Source: Streptomyces sp. G44 (GTDB taxonomy: Bacteria > Actinomycetota > Actinomycetes > Streptomycetales > Streptomycetaceae). From it: DNA of 64,000 bases. Numbering within the stretch: the stretch's first letter is position 1; every line of letters starts with the position of its first letter. A model generated the notes under the pieces. The model was given only the letters and a program-made list of their open reading frames with translations, made no database searches and was not told the DNA's origin. Location: assembly GCF_016905445.1 (NCBI RefSeq), contig NZ_JAFEXF010000007.1, forward strand, positions 35,504 through 99,503. Reading direction: 5' to 3'. Both the position numbers and the translations under genes were made by a program. Of this stretch, positions 25,438-34,091 are shown in pieces.

Positions 25438-26361
25438 TCAGGCGACCGCGGGGTTGAAGCGCGAGTATTCGGGGCTGCTCCACCGCAGCGGTGAGGCGGC
25501 GGTGATCTCCCGTACGGCTTCGACGGAGAACTCGACCAGGCGCTGCGCACCGGGCACCCTGGCGATCTCGCCGGCGTCCCACACGGTGTGCGCGGTACCG
25601 GACAGATGCAGGGTGGTCCCCGTCTCCCAGTCCGGGACGAGGAGCCCGGCCGACGAGTTGAGCAGCAGGTTGCCCAGGGTCAGGAACATGGCGTTGCCGA
25701 CGTAGTCGGGCCAGCGCAGCAGGGTGGGGGAGAGGACCTGGACGAAGCCGGGATTGCCGCCACGGTGCGAGGCGTCCGCGTCGCCGTGGTCGGAGGCGGT
25801 GGCGACGAAGAAGGTGTCGGCCGTGCGCACCGCCCGCTGCTGGGCCGGGCTCAACTCGGAGCCGTCGGTGGCGACGGGGGCCGCGTCCCCGTTCCCGTCC
25901 CCGCCGTGACCGATCCTGCGGTGGTTCCTCTTCTGGAGGTACTTCGGGCAGTTCGCGATGACCTGGTCGAGGTCGACGCGCAGGCCGTCGTCCTGCCGGT
26001 GGGCCCGGCCGTTGATGCGCATCCGGCGCCGGGTGGCCGGCTCGATGGCGATCATCCCGATCCGGGCGGCCGGTCCGCCGGTCAGGACTTCGGCCAGCGG
26101 ATCGTCCGGCAGGGGCAGGGCGTCGACCACCAAGGTGCGGGGGTCGGGAACCTTGAGGAATCCCGGCTCGCCCGTCAACTGGCTGGCCCAGACGCGGCCT
26201 TCCGGGTCGGTGCCGCCCAGCACGATCAGCGGCTGCGCGGCGAGGAAGTCCCTCGCCACGGGCGGAATGCTCGCGCCGATGCCGCCCAGCGAGAAGTCCG
26301 CCTGCTGAGCGAGACCGGCGCGCTGCTGCACCGCGATCTCGCCGTTGTGATACGTGGCCAC
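25438..26361 (-). CDS. Pyridoxamine 5'-phosphate oxidase-like flavin-binding protein (307 aa)
   Basis: Two split-barrel halves typical of the PNPOx-like family: PLIVLGGTDPEGRVWASQLTG in the first half, then DTFFVATASD, HRGGNPGFVQV and GNAMFLTLGNLLLN in the second. IGMIAIEPATRRRMRINGRA is the usual dimer strand. GTG 26361 is preceded by AAAGGA. Family members bind FMN or F420 and reduce small substrates, but the exact reaction is unknown. It lies between the VOC gene and the ferredoxin/reductase pair in one leftward unit, which fits a flavin-dependent redox or detoxification pathway. Confidence 0.75.
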   Translation of the reverse strand: MATYHNGEIAVQQRAGLAQQADFSLGGIGASIPPVARDFLAAQPLIVLGGTDPEGRVWASQLTGEPGFLKVPDPRTLVVDALPLPDDPLAEVLTGGPAARIGMIAIEPATRRRMRINGRAHRQDDGLRVDLDQVIANCPKYLQKRNHRRIGHGGDGNGDAAPVATDGSELSPAQQRAVRTADTFFVATASDHGDADASHRGGNPGFVQVLSPTLLRWPDYVGNAMFLTLGNLLLNSSAGLLVPDWETGTTLHLSGTAHTVWDAGEIARVPGAQRLVEFSVEAVREITAASPLRWSSPEYSRFNPAVA

Positions 26362-26453
26362 GGCAGGTCCTTTCGAGCGTGCGGTTGCGTTCGAGGGCTG
26401 TCCGGGTGCCGGGCCCGCACCGGTTCCCGGCACCCGGACAGACGAGGGGCTTC

Positions 26454-26909
26454 CTAGAAGAACCCGCAGGTGGGGGCGGAGGGGGTCGGGGCGTCGGCCG
26501 GGTCGGCACCGGTGGGCGCGTAGATCTCGAGCCGGATGCCGTCGGGGTCGGTGAAGAAGATGCCGCCGGACGTGCCGTTCTCGCCGTGGGGGACGACGCC
26601 GTCGTAATGGAACTCGGCACCCAGCTCACGCAGCACCTGCTCGGTGGCCTTCACCTCGTCGACGCTCTCCACCTGGAACGACAGGTGGTGCAGGCCCGGC
26701 CGGTCGGCCGGGAACGAGCCCGTGCTCTGCTGCCACAGCGCCACCAGCATCCGGTTGTCCCGGCCGAGGAACGCCCAGCGACGGTCGTCCTCCTTGCCCT
26801 CCGCCACCACTTCGAAGTCGAAGACGGCGCGGTAGAAGGCGAGGGAACGGTCGAGGTCGGTGACGTTCACTCCCACGTGACCGGTCTGCAGGGTCTTCGC
26901 CTTGGCCAT
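26454..26909 (-). CDS. VOC (glyoxalase/bleomycin-resistance/dioxygenase) protein (151 aa)
   Basis: A paired beta-alpha-beta-beta-beta fold. His11 starts the first half (TGHVGVNVTDLDRSLAFYR), HHLSFQV starts the second, and FFTDPDGIRLEIYAP carries the metal-binding Glu. It could be a lyase, dioxygenase or binding protein, and the sequence does not separate these. It is the first gene of the leftward operon and faces the CGNR regulator across a region with repeated operators. Confidence 0.82.
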   Translation of the reverse strand: MAKAKTLQTGHVGVNVTDLDRSLAFYRAVFDFEVVAEGKEDDRRWAFLGRDNRMLVALWQQSTGSFPADRPGLHHLSFQVESVDEVKATEQVLRELGAEFHYDGVVPHGENGTSGGIFFTDPDGIRLEIYAPTGADPADAPTPSAPTCGFF

Positions 26910-26952
26910 GGTCCATCACATGCCTTCACTCGTCGTCGCAAGCCCGTCTTGC

Positions 26953-27020
26953 AACCGTTGAAACGAACTTTAGAGGTTAGAAACGGGGAGCGTCAACCGT
27001 TAATCAACAGATGAACGGTT
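26953..27020. promoter_or_regulatory. Divergent operator region with three AACCGTT sites
   Basis: AACCGTT occurs at 26953-26959 and 26995-27001, and its complement AACGGTT at 27014-27020. The first two are 42 bp apart (about four helical turns) and the last two form an inverted pair with a 12-bp spacer. They lie between the VOC operon and the CGNR regulator gene, so autoregulation by that protein is plausible. Confidence 0.5.
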
Positions 27021-27067
27021 ACGATGGTGGGGTGAACCTGCGTACCACGGAGGAAGGACGTCGCACC

Positions 27068-27640
27068 GTGCCACCTACTCCGGGGGCCGACCCTCGCCCA
27101 CTGACCGACGAGCCGCTCAGCATCGACCTGCTCAACACACGCTGGATCGACGCCGGCGGTTACCACGACCTGCTGGACTCGCTCGACGGACTGGCGACCT
27201 GGCTCGCCGCCCCCCTGGTGCGCCAGGCGCTCGGCGACCCGCCGGCCACGGCGGACCGCGACACCCTGGAACGGCTGCTCCAGGCACGCACGGCCCTCGA
27301 CAAGGCCGTCGTGAACCCCCACAACCCCGACCCCGACGCGGTCGAGGCCCTCAACGCCGTGCTCGCGCACGGCCGCAGGGGACACCTACTGCGCCCCGAC
27401 GGACCCGACACCTTCGTCGAAGTGCGGACCCCCTCCTGGCTGCCCGCGTGGCGGGCGGCCGAGGACTACCTGCGGCTGCTCGCGGAACGGCCCGAACGGA
27501 TCCGGCCGTGCGGCGACCCCGAGTGCGTCCTGCACTTCTACGACGTCTCCAAGAACGGCACCCGCCGCTGGTGCTCGATGGCCGGCTGCGGGAACCGCGT
27601 GAAGGCGCAGCGTCACTACGCACGCCGAAAGAGCGCCTGA
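27068..27640 (+). CDS. CGNR zinc-finger (ABATE-domain) transcriptional regulator (190 aa)
   Basis: The N-terminal part (LSIDLLNTRWIDAGG, LERLLQARTALDKAV) is a stress-sensing ABATE-like domain. The C-terminal 45 residues are a CGNR zinc finger: CGDPECVLHFYDVS, RRWCSMAGCGNR and a basic YARRK tail for DNA contact. I prefer GTG 27068, behind GGAGGAAGGA. Upstream in-frame ATG 27011 and GTG 27032 are alternatives without such a site, and ATG 27011 would overlap the inverted AACCGTT pair. It is divergent from the VOC/PNPOx/ferredoxin operon, which it probably controls. Confidence 0.85.
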   Translation: MPPTPGADPRPLTDEPLSIDLLNTRWIDAGGYHDLLDSLDGLATWLAAPLVRQALGDPPATADRDTLERLLQARTALDKAVVNPHNPDPDAVEALNAVLAHGRRGHLLRPDGPDTFVEVRTPSWLPAWRAAEDYLRLLAERPERIRPCGDPECVLHFYDVSKNGTRRWCSMAGCGNRVKAQRHYARRKSA

Positions 27641-27904
27641 CCACCAGGGCCAGGCGAGCCCGGTGGACCCTGGCCGGCCCGAGACCCGTGACCGCGCTGG
27701 TGGCCCCGACCACAGGGAGCAAGCCGACGCCCTCACACGCACCGACGGCTGGCCCGAGGTTCCACTGGCTCACGCGATGACCACCGCCCGCGATGAGGTG
27801 AGAACGCACCTCACAGACCGAGACGAGCAGGACGGGGCACCGCGTGGCGGCGGCCCGCCGCTCGCCGCAAGCGCCGCTCGTGCTCCCGGGGAAGGGCTGT
27901 AATG

Positions 27905-27940
27905 GACGGCCCCGCCACTGGGGGTGGTGGCGGGACCGTC
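27905..27940. terminator. 14-bp hairpin with one mismatch
   Basis: GACGGCCCCGCCAC pairs with GTGGCGGGACCGTC around an 8-nt loop. It lies in the 700-bp stretch between the CGNR and sigma-factor genes (27641-28340), in which I see no convincing gene on either strand. It probably ends the regulator transcript. Confidence 0.5.
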
Positions 27941-28340
27941 GTGCCCGGAAGGGGGAGCCGAGCTGCCTGATGTGCTGGTGCCCTGGATCTGAAGTGGCAT
28001 GCCCGCATGCGGCGGCGCCCGACGGCCGTCGGCTCCCTGCACCGGGCGGCGCCGCCCTCTGGGCCCGCTGCCGGATCGGGTGGCTGCGGCCGCGATAGCG
28101 AAGCGCGTGGTGCGGAGTTGGATGTCCGGGCCCGGTGTACTCCGGTCCGCGCACAGCCCAGTCGATGCTGCTGGGGTTGACCACCAGCTGACCGTGGGCG
28201 AACGGACGCACGGCGTGAGGGTGTGGCCGCAGAGCACGGAGTCGCCGTGGGGGTCTGATGGAACCGCTTCGGGGCGACGGGCGAAGGACAGGTGAAAGCC
28301 CACGTATTCGAGCATCGTCCCCTGGACGAGAGGAGCCCCG

Positions 28341-28973
28341 ATGACCGTCGGACCAGGCGTCCGCATCGGCACCGTGCGTGCCGATGCGGAGAGCGACGCC
28401 TCAGTGATCGCGCGGTCCCGGGATGAGCCCGAGGCGTTCGCCGCGCTCTTCGACCGGCACGCCGACTCCGTGCACCGCTATGCGGCCCGCCGCCTCGGCG
28501 GCGAGGTCGCCGATGACCTCGTGGCGGAGACCTTCACCACCGCATTCCAGCAGCGGCATCGCTACGACCCGGCCCGCGGCGCGGGCGCCGACGCCCGGCC
28601 CTGGCTGTTTGGCATAGCCACCAACCTGGTCGGACGGCATCGGCGGGCTGAGGCCCGCCGGTTCAAGGCCATGGCCCGGGTCCCGGCCCTCGCCGACCAC
28701 GACGAGCCGCTGGCCGACCGGACTGCGGACCGGGTGGCGGCGCGGGCCGTACGCCGTGAGCTGGCCGCGGCGCTGGCCGCCCTGCCCGCTCGGCACCGGG
28801 ACGTGCTTCTGCTGGTGGCCTGGGGGGACCTCGGCTACGAGGAGGCGGCCCAGGCCCTCGGCATCCCCGTGGGCACGGTCAGATCACGGCTGCACCGGGC
28901 TCGCACCAAGCTGCGCGAAGCATTGGGCGGATCCAATCCGACGGCACTGCGAGAGGCATCCGACCATGAATGA
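28341..28973 (+). CDS. ECF-type RNA polymerase sigma factor (210 aa)
   Basis: Region 2 is seen in FAALFDRHADSVHRYAARRLG and DDLVAETFTTAFQ with RPWLFGIATNL. Region 4 is LPARHRDVLLLVAWGDLGYEEAAQ followed by the recognition helix GIPVGTVRSRLHRARTKLRE. There is no extra C-terminal domain. It overlaps the next gene by 8 nt. Actinobacterial ECFs of this kind are paired with a membrane-anchored partner, which fits the CU044_5270-type gene behind it. Target genes are unknown. Confidence 0.9.
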   Translation: MTVGPGVRIGTVRADAESDASVIARSRDEPEAFAALFDRHADSVHRYAARRLGGEVADDLVAETFTTAFQQRHRYDPARGAGADARPWLFGIATNLVGRHRRAEARRFKAMARVPALADHDEPLADRTADRVAARAVRRELAAALAALPARHRDVLLLVAWGDLGYEEAAQALGIPVGTVRSRLHRARTKLREALGGSNPTALREASDHE

Positions 28974-29937
28974 CGAACTCGAACTCCTGCGGGAGTGGGA
29001 CGCGGACGCGGCCCCGCTCACCGGCCCCGCCCGGGACCGGGCCCGGCACCGGCTGCTCAACGCGATGGCCCACGCGGACCAGCAGACCGGCACCAGCCCC
29101 GGGCGCCGCCATGTACTGCGCTTCGCCGTGGCGGCGGTGGTCGCCACGGCCGTTACGGGGACGGCGGTGCTGATCAGCACCGACGGCTCCGGCGAGGGCG
29201 GTGCGCCCGGCACGAGCACCCCGCGGGTGCGGATCGCCGCGGCGACGGTGCTGAACGGGGCGGCGGCGTGGGAACGTAGGCAGGAGAAGGAGCCGGTGGC
29301 GCCGCGCGACGACCAGTTCATCTACTCCAAGCGGATCATCAAGGAGACCGAGCAGAAGACCGGCAAGATCAAGACCTACACCGACGAGATGTGGGACTCG
29401 GTGGACGTCTCCAAGCCCTCCTTGTCCATGGAACTGGGCCGCGAGATGTGGGAGGAGCCCGCGGGAAAGGGCGGCGGGGTGTGGCCGCCCCGGAAATGGA
29501 GCGAGCTGAAGAAGCTGCCCCAGGACCCGGACAAGCTCATCCTGGCCATCATCTCCCTCGGCTCCCGCACCGACGGCCGGTCGGTCAGCGATCTCGACAA
29601 GCTCGAGCGGTTCGAGGCCTACTGGCTGCTCGGCGAACTCCTGAAGAACCCGGTACTGCCCCAGGGACTGCGCCCTGCGGCGTACGAGGCGCTGGCCCTT
29701 GTGCCCGGCGTCAGGACGATCCCGGGAGTGAAGGACTCCGCCGGACGGACCGGGGTGGGGATCGCCCATACCGAGCGCGGGTCCCACAAAGACAAGTACC
29801 TGATCTTCGACCCGGCGTCGTATGAATTCCTGGGCTTCCGCGACGAGCGGATCTCGGCTTCCGGGAAGAAGAAGTACATCCAGCTGTCGCACGTGGCGGA
29901 CTGGGGGATCGTCGACCGGGTGAGGCAGCGCCCGTAG
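28966..29937 (+). CDS. CU044_5270-type membrane-anchored partner of the sigma factor (323 aa)
   Basis: The start is ATG 28966 inside the end of the sigma gene. A cytoplasmic segment of about 45 residues (LELLREWDADAAPLTGPARDRAR) is followed by one membrane helix (about residues 47-66, LRFAVAAVVATAVTGTAVLI). A large exported domain follows, with YSKRIIKETEQ and a C-terminal VGIAHTERG, YLIFDPASYEFLGFRDER. This layout is that of CU044_5270-type proteins encoded next to ECF sigma factors and probably acting as anti-sigma or sensor. That role is inferred from family context. Confidence 0.75.
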   Translation: MNDELELLREWDADAAPLTGPARDRARHRLLNAMAHADQQTGTSPGRRHVLRFAVAAVVATAVTGTAVLISTDGSGEGGAPGTSTPRVRIAAATVLNGAAAWERRQEKEPVAPRDDQFIYSKRIIKETEQKTGKIKTYTDEMWDSVDVSKPSLSMELGREMWEEPAGKGGGVWPPRKWSELKKLPQDPDKLILAIISLGSRTDGRSVSDLDKLERFEAYWLLGELLKNPVLPQGLRPAAYEALALVPGVRTIPGVKDSAGRTGVGIAHTERGSHKDKYLIFDPASYEFLGFRDERISASGKKKYIQLSHVADWGIVDRVRQRP

Positions 29938-29964
29938 TCGCCGGCCCGCGGCCGGAACCCACAG

Positions 29965-30000
29965 GGGCCGTCGGTACCGGCCGATGGTCGCCGACGGCCC
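29965..30000. terminator. Hairpin after the sigma-factor operon
   Basis: GGGCCGTCGG and CCGACGGCCC form a perfect 10-bp stem with a 16-nt loop, 28 bp after the CU044_5270-type stop. The rest of the gap to 30203 shows no gene. Confidence 0.6.
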
Positions 30001-30203
30001 AGTGGCGGCGGCCGGCGCGGGGAGGCGTCGACCCGCACACCGATGTCCCGCTGCGCGGCCAGGGCAGTGCCGAGCCGGCGTTTCTGCCCGACCGACCAGA
30101 AACGCCGATCCCCTGACCCGCACCGACAGGCCATCCAACCTCCCTTGTCAGGAGCCGACACACAGCTTCCTGGCATGAATGGCAGGTGCGTACACTCCCG
30201 CGC

Positions 30204-30746
30204 ATGGAGGGGTGGCAGTTCTGGTGGGGCATCGCGGCCTTCTTTCTCGGCGGCCTGGCGACGCAACTGAACGGATGGCTCGCCTACCGGCGGCAGCGGA
30301 AGGACAAGGCCGACGACGCCGCGGATGCGCTCACGCAGCGGAGCGAGGAATTCGAGCTCCAACACCTGATGGAGGTCAATCAACTGCTGCGTGAGGCTGT
30401 GGAAGAACTGATCGACTACTCACATGCCGTTCACCGCTACGTGCACCTGAGGGACACGAACAGCGTCGACGAGTCAGCGGAAGAGCGGCGGGAGCAGGCC
30501 GGACAAGCGTCTCAGACTGCCCTCGCCAACGCGGCCGCCCAGGTCGGTTTCATCCTGGCCGACAGCGTCAGGGAAGCAGCCGATGCAGTGACGAACCACA
30601 TCGCCCGCGCCAACACGCTGCTCCATGGCAACGGGTCTCTCGACGTGATGGCCTTGTCGCGCGTCGCTGACCTGGTGCATGAACGGATCGGGGCCCGGGT
30701 CCGCGAGATCTACGCCGGCCGCACGGGGGCGCAGCGGCGGCCCTGA
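30204..30746 (+). CDS. Hypothetical membrane-anchored coiled-coil protein (180 aa)
   Basis: The N-terminal helix WQFWWGIAAFFLGGLATQL is followed by a basic YRRQRKDK segment, so a single N-terminal anchor with the rest in the cytoplasm is likely. The remaining 140 residues are rich in Ala/Glu/Gln and strongly helical (LLREAVEELIDYSHAV, HERIGARVREIY). I do not recognise a family. ATG 30204 is used, and GTG 30186 would add six residues. It stands alone next to gene relics. Confidence 0.6.
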   Translation: MEGWQFWWGIAAFFLGGLATQLNGWLAYRRQRKDKADDAADALTQRSEEFELQHLMEVNQLLREAVEELIDYSHAVHRYVHLRDTNSVDESAEERREQAGQASQTALANAAAQVGFILADSVREAADAVTNHIARANTLLHGNGSLDVMALSRVADLVHERIGARVREIYAGRTGAQRRP

Positions 30747-30789
30747 CTCATGCCCAGCCGCGCCAGCCGCGAGATCGGCGGGGACGCGG

Positions 30790-31049
30790 GTGACCAGTCC
30801 GTCACACCGGCCGCCGTGGAGCGGCAAAACGCCTTGCTCACACGGTACTTGAGCGCGGGGATGACGGCCTATCCCGACAGCACCAACGTCGAGCCCCACG
30901 TCAGACCGGGGCTCGTGGAGCGCGCACGGCGGCATGGCATGGCAGGCCTGCCATGGCTCTGCGCTTCCTGCCCGATCTCTCGGTCTGTCTGGACCGCAAC
31001 GGGCTGCGGCCGGCCAACCGGCGCGTACCCGAGGACATCGTGCGGCGGC
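30790..31049 (+). pseudogene. P-loop (polynucleotide-kinase-like) ATPase relic
   Basis: Two frames joined by a shift near 30950 read DQSVTPAAVERQNALLTRYL, DSTNVEPHVRPGLVERARRHG and ALRFLPDLSVCLDRN, LRPANRRVPEDIVRRQH. This is the middle and lid region of the AAA/PNK-type kinases common in Streptomyces. The Walker A region and the C-terminus are missing. The fragment ends exactly where a Tn3 fragment begins. Confidence 0.65.
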
Positions 31050-31165
31050 AGCACCGACACCCGCTACCTCGACGCCGCCGTCGCCCAGCTCCACGCCGAG
31101 GGCCACGACATCAAGGACGAGGACGTCACCCGCCCCTCCCCCCGCGGTCTGCGGCCCTTCCGGGA
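31050..31165 (+). pseudogene. Tn3-family transposase, C-terminal relic
   Basis: TRYLDAAVAQLHAEGHDIKD followed by EDVTRPSP matches the C-terminal signature of Tn3 transposases (WNTRYLDAALAQLRAEG..I..EDVARLSPL). Only about 35 residues remain, directly fused to the kinase relic. The frame then loses similarity before 31200. Confidence 0.65.
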
Positions 31166-31231
31166 CCCCGCTGTTGACGCCGACCATGACGGGGGAGGGC
31201 TGACTCACTGCCGGGGCTCGATCTGGCCGGT

Positions 31232-31693
31232 TCAGTGGTGGGCGGGGCCGTTGGGGCCGGAGATAGCGCCGAGCTGCGACAAGCCGTCGAGGATGTCGGT
31301 GCAGGTCCAGTACTCGACGAACCGGCCGTCGCGGACACGCAGGATGTCGTTGCCGCTGAAGGAGATCTTCGTGCCGGCGGGCGCGGTGGCCTGGGGAATG
31401 CCACCGGTGTAGGTGGCGCTCATCGTCCAGCGGGCGGAGATCAGGTCACCGTCGACGATCGGGCCGAGGTCGACGGTGATGGTGATGTCGCCGAAAGCGG
31501 CCATGGTCTGCTCGATCTCCGGCAGCAGGCGCTCGGGGCCGGTGACGGCCTCGGAGTCGCTGCCGTCCGGGCGGGCCTGGTGAACGACGAAGCCCGGGTC
31601 GAGGATCTCGGCTGCGTGGGTGAAGTCGCCGCGCCACAGCTCGCTCCAGCGATGGTAGAGGGCGCGCAGCTGCTCGGGGGTGTGGCTGGTCAT
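31232..31693 (-). CDS. SnoaL-like (NTF2-fold) protein (153 aa)
   Basis: A single NTF2/SnoaL-like domain: LYHRWSELWRGDFTHAAEIL at the start, then AAFGDITITVDLGPIVDGD and SGNDILRVRDGRFVEYWTCTD at the end, as in polyketide-cyclase-like proteins. AGGGAGAA precedes ATG 31693. Members are cyclases, hydroxylase partners or binding proteins, and no function can be assigned here. It stands between gene relics. Confidence 0.75.
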   Translation of the reverse strand: MTSHTPEQLRALYHRWSELWRGDFTHAAEILDPGFVVHQARPDGSDSEAVTGPERLLPEIEQTMAAFGDITITVDLGPIVDGDLISARWTMSATYTGGIPQATAPAGTKISFSGNDILRVRDGRFVEYWTCTDILDGLSQLGAISGPNGPAHH

Positions 31694-31721
31694 GGGTTCT
31701 CCCTGGAAAGCACGGTAAAAC

Positions 31722-31850
31722 AGGACTCGCGGTCGCGGCGCTGGCTGGCGACAGCGACATCGCACGCCGCAACGGCCAGTCGCTGTCCAGCGGCCAACTC
31801 GCTCAGGCGTACGGCTTCACCGACCTGGACGGCTCACGCCCCTACTGCTG
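31722..31850 (+). pseudogene. Short-chain dehydrogenase, C-terminal relic
   Basis: The frame reads ALAGDSDIARRNGQSLSSGQ, then LAQAYGFTDLDGSRP. This matches the C-terminal tail of SDR oxidoreductases (ARRNGQTLSSW.LAREYGFTD.DG.RP). The catalytic domain is absent. The open frame runs on into unrelated residues to about 31975. Confidence 0.55.
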
Positions 31851-31981
31851 GCGCTGCCTGGTCGAGGTCGACGACGCCGACAAGCCGGCGGACGCAACCG
31901 GATACCGGCGAGGGGCATCGCCCGCGGGGCTCTTCCGGCGTCCGTCCGACTCACCCGCCGCCCCTCATGTGCAGTCGTACG

Positions 31982-32914
31982 TCAGCCCGCCCGCTCATAG
32001 GTGAGGACAGTCTTCGGGTGGTTGCCGATCTTGCGTAGGCGCAGCGGGCCGTCCGAGGACTTCACATCGAAGTCGTACTTGAGCTCGTCCGGCGGGCAGT
32101 TGACGGTCCTGGTGCCCTGTTCGAGCTTGAAGTTGCTCATGGACAGGTCGTGCTGGGTGATGCCGGTGACAGTGGCGCTGCCCTTGCATCGCGGGCCGGT
32201 GCGGGTCTCGATGACCACGCGTGCGCGTCTGCCCGGCTCGACCTGGTGGATGGTCAGCTGCTGGCTGCCGTCCGTGGCTCGCCACCGGCCCACGAACCAG
32301 GGGTGGATGGGCTTGTACGTCGTGGCCACCCCGGCGAATCCAGAGCCTTTGCGCCAGGTCAGCGTGGTGGTGTGCAGCATGCTGCGATCGACGAAGTCCA
32401 CTCGGGCGCCACCGTCGCGGATGCGGGCCTTCGGCCAGACGAGGGTGTTTTTGGTCGGGTCGATGGTCCAGGAGGAGAGGTCCCCGGTGGCGACGGCCGC
32501 GATCACCTCCTGCGGTTCTTCGCCGTCCCTGCAGTACACGCCGAAGCCGGCCGCGAGCCACACGGTGTCCCGGTACGCCTTTGCCCTGATGCCTTCGCAC
32601 GGTTTGGTGCCGGTCTCATAGACCGTCTTGCGGGCGGACCAGGCGTCGTCAGAGGTGTGGCGATGCTGTGCCTCCAGGCCGCGGCGAGTGAAGCGGAGGG
32701 ACACCTGCCGGCCGTCGGACAGTTCGAGGACGGTGTGGTCGTCGTCGTCCTCGACGACCCGTGAATCAGGCTTGTCCTCCGGTTCGCGGTGGGACTTCGT
32801 GTGCTTCGCGCTGCTGCCGGACGGTCCCTTGTCCGATTGCTCGGCGCAGCCGCCGACGGCTGCGCCGAGCATCAGCACCGCTACGGCCCACGCCGCTGCG
32901 CTCTTCGTTCTCAT
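31982..32914 (-). CDS. Lipoprotein of unknown function (310 aa)
   Basis: The signal sequence RTKSAAAWAVAVLMLGAAVGG ends in a lipobox with Cys23, followed by a charged low-complexity linker (about residues 24-60). The extracellular part is beta-rich (TVLELSDGRQVSLRF, TLTWRKGSGFAGVAT) with two cysteine pairs likely. It is expected to be anchored to the outer face of the membrane. No family is recognised. It is a single gene, with its stop facing the SDR relic. Confidence 0.7.
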   Translation of the reverse strand: MRTKSAAAWAVAVLMLGAAVGGCAEQSDKGPSGSSAKHTKSHREPEDKPDSRVVEDDDDHTVLELSDGRQVSLRFTRRGLEAQHRHTSDDAWSARKTVYETGTKPCEGIRAKAYRDTVWLAAGFGVYCRDGEEPQEVIAAVATGDLSSWTIDPTKNTLVWPKARIRDGGARVDFVDRSMLHTTTLTWRKGSGFAGVATTYKPIHPWFVGRWRATDGSQQLTIHQVEPGRRARVVIETRTGPRCKGSATVTGITQHDLSMSNFKLEQGTRTVNCPPDELKYDFDVKSSDGPLRLRKIGNHPKTVLTYERAG

Positions 32915-33041
32915 CCCGTGTCAGCTCCCTGTACGCCGCGCCGCGATGCCCGGGCCGATGGGTGGTACGAACTCAGCGATGCTAGTCGGTGGGCGGCCCG
33001 CCCCGCTCGGCCCCCGGCACAGTGCGGCCCCGGCGGTTCCG

Positions 33042-33590
33042 TCACTCGTCGAGGACGGCGGCGACCGCACGCAGGGACAGCCCGAAGTGCTCGCCGATGA
33101 CCGTCAGCACTCGGCGTTGTTGTTCGCGTGTCGACAGCTTCTCGTCCGCACCCAGCATGTCGTCGATGGAGTCTTGCGGCGGATGACTCCGGCCGTTTCG
33201 GGGGCTGCGCGCAGCAGATCGGGCTGGGTTCCGGCGGGGTTGTCGTCAGCGTTCAGCTCGAAGTGCAGCTGTACATCGCCGTTGGCGTGGTAGCTGAAGA
33301 AGGCGGGCGGGTCGTCTGGGCGCGGATCGAAGATCAGTACCTCGGTGTCCCGGGACACGGCCGGGTCCGAGGCCCAACCTAGGCTGGCTCCGCTCTCCAG
33401 ATGAACGCCCAGTCCCCGGCTTGGCCGATGCGCCCCACGCAGTAGACCTGCGCCAAGTCGGCCATGCTGGAGGCTTCCTGGAGGGTGGCAGCGGGTCGGA
33501 TCTCCACCGGTTCGTGATCGGCCATGCGCTCAGCCAGCTGCCGCGGGCTGAGGCCACGAGCGCAGGTGAAAGCTCCGCCCATCGTGGAGT
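33042..33590 (-). pseudogene. DUF6461-like gene, frameshifted
   Basis: The minus strand reads GLSPRQLAERMADHEPVEIR, VYCVGRIGQAGDWAFIWRAE, a stop, then in another frame SRDTEVLIFDPRPDDPPAFF, HFELNADDNPAGTQPDLL, and after a further shift MLGADEKLSTREQQRRVLTV ending IGEHFGLSL...VAAVLDE. Together these give a coherent DUF6461-type protein C-terminal half with at least two frame disruptions (near 33375 and 33170). The 5' part is replaced by an unrelated fragment at 33590. Confidence 0.6.
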
Positions 33591-33726
33591 TGATCCGGCC
33601 GGACATGCCATCGACGTGCTCGTCGAGACCCTCTTCATGAGCCGCCGGGTCCGCCTCCACGTGCTCCTGGTCGCGCAGTCCGCCACCACCCGCGCCATCG
33701 GAGGCCCAGGCCGACGTACGAGGTGA
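33590..33726 (+). pseudogene. FtsK/Tra-type ATPase fragment
   Basis: AIDVLVETLFMSRRVRLHV followed by LLVAQSATTRAIGGP resembles the Walker B/sensor region of FtsK-like DNA translocases on actinobacterial conjugative elements (VLFMGRQVRVHVLLVAQSATARALGG). It is in the orientation opposite to the DUF6461 relic and abuts it, marking a recombination junction. Confidence 0.5.
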
Positions 33727-34091
33727 GCGGCGTAGTTCGAAGCCCCGTTCGAACTCTTCCGTCAGAGCACGGACGTAACCGAGAGCGAGGTTTCGCGCAG
33801 CCCCAACCAGGTTGGCGTTAGCGACTGAGCTCATGGTTGAAGGGATTGTTCCATGGACCGCCAGTATCTCCGCAGGACGGCATTCTGAAGCGATCAGTTA
33901 AGGGGTGGGGACGGGATCGCGCAGGCTCCGTGTCCCGTAGGCTGTTGGGCCGTTATGAGGGCGGGTCTTCTCCTACGCTTGGTTGCCACTGGAGCTGTTC
34001 AAACTGGTTCCACGCGCCCTGTCCTCCGTTGCGCAGCCAGAGCCGCGCGGCGAGAGGGTCCCTCTGTCCGCCGAGGTGAAAGGATCGCACT

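Noticed and set aside
27641..28340. Possible genes in the 700-bp gap before the sigma factor
   Set aside because: Frames on both strands show no family motif and poor codon bias. Only a hairpin (27905-27940) is supported.
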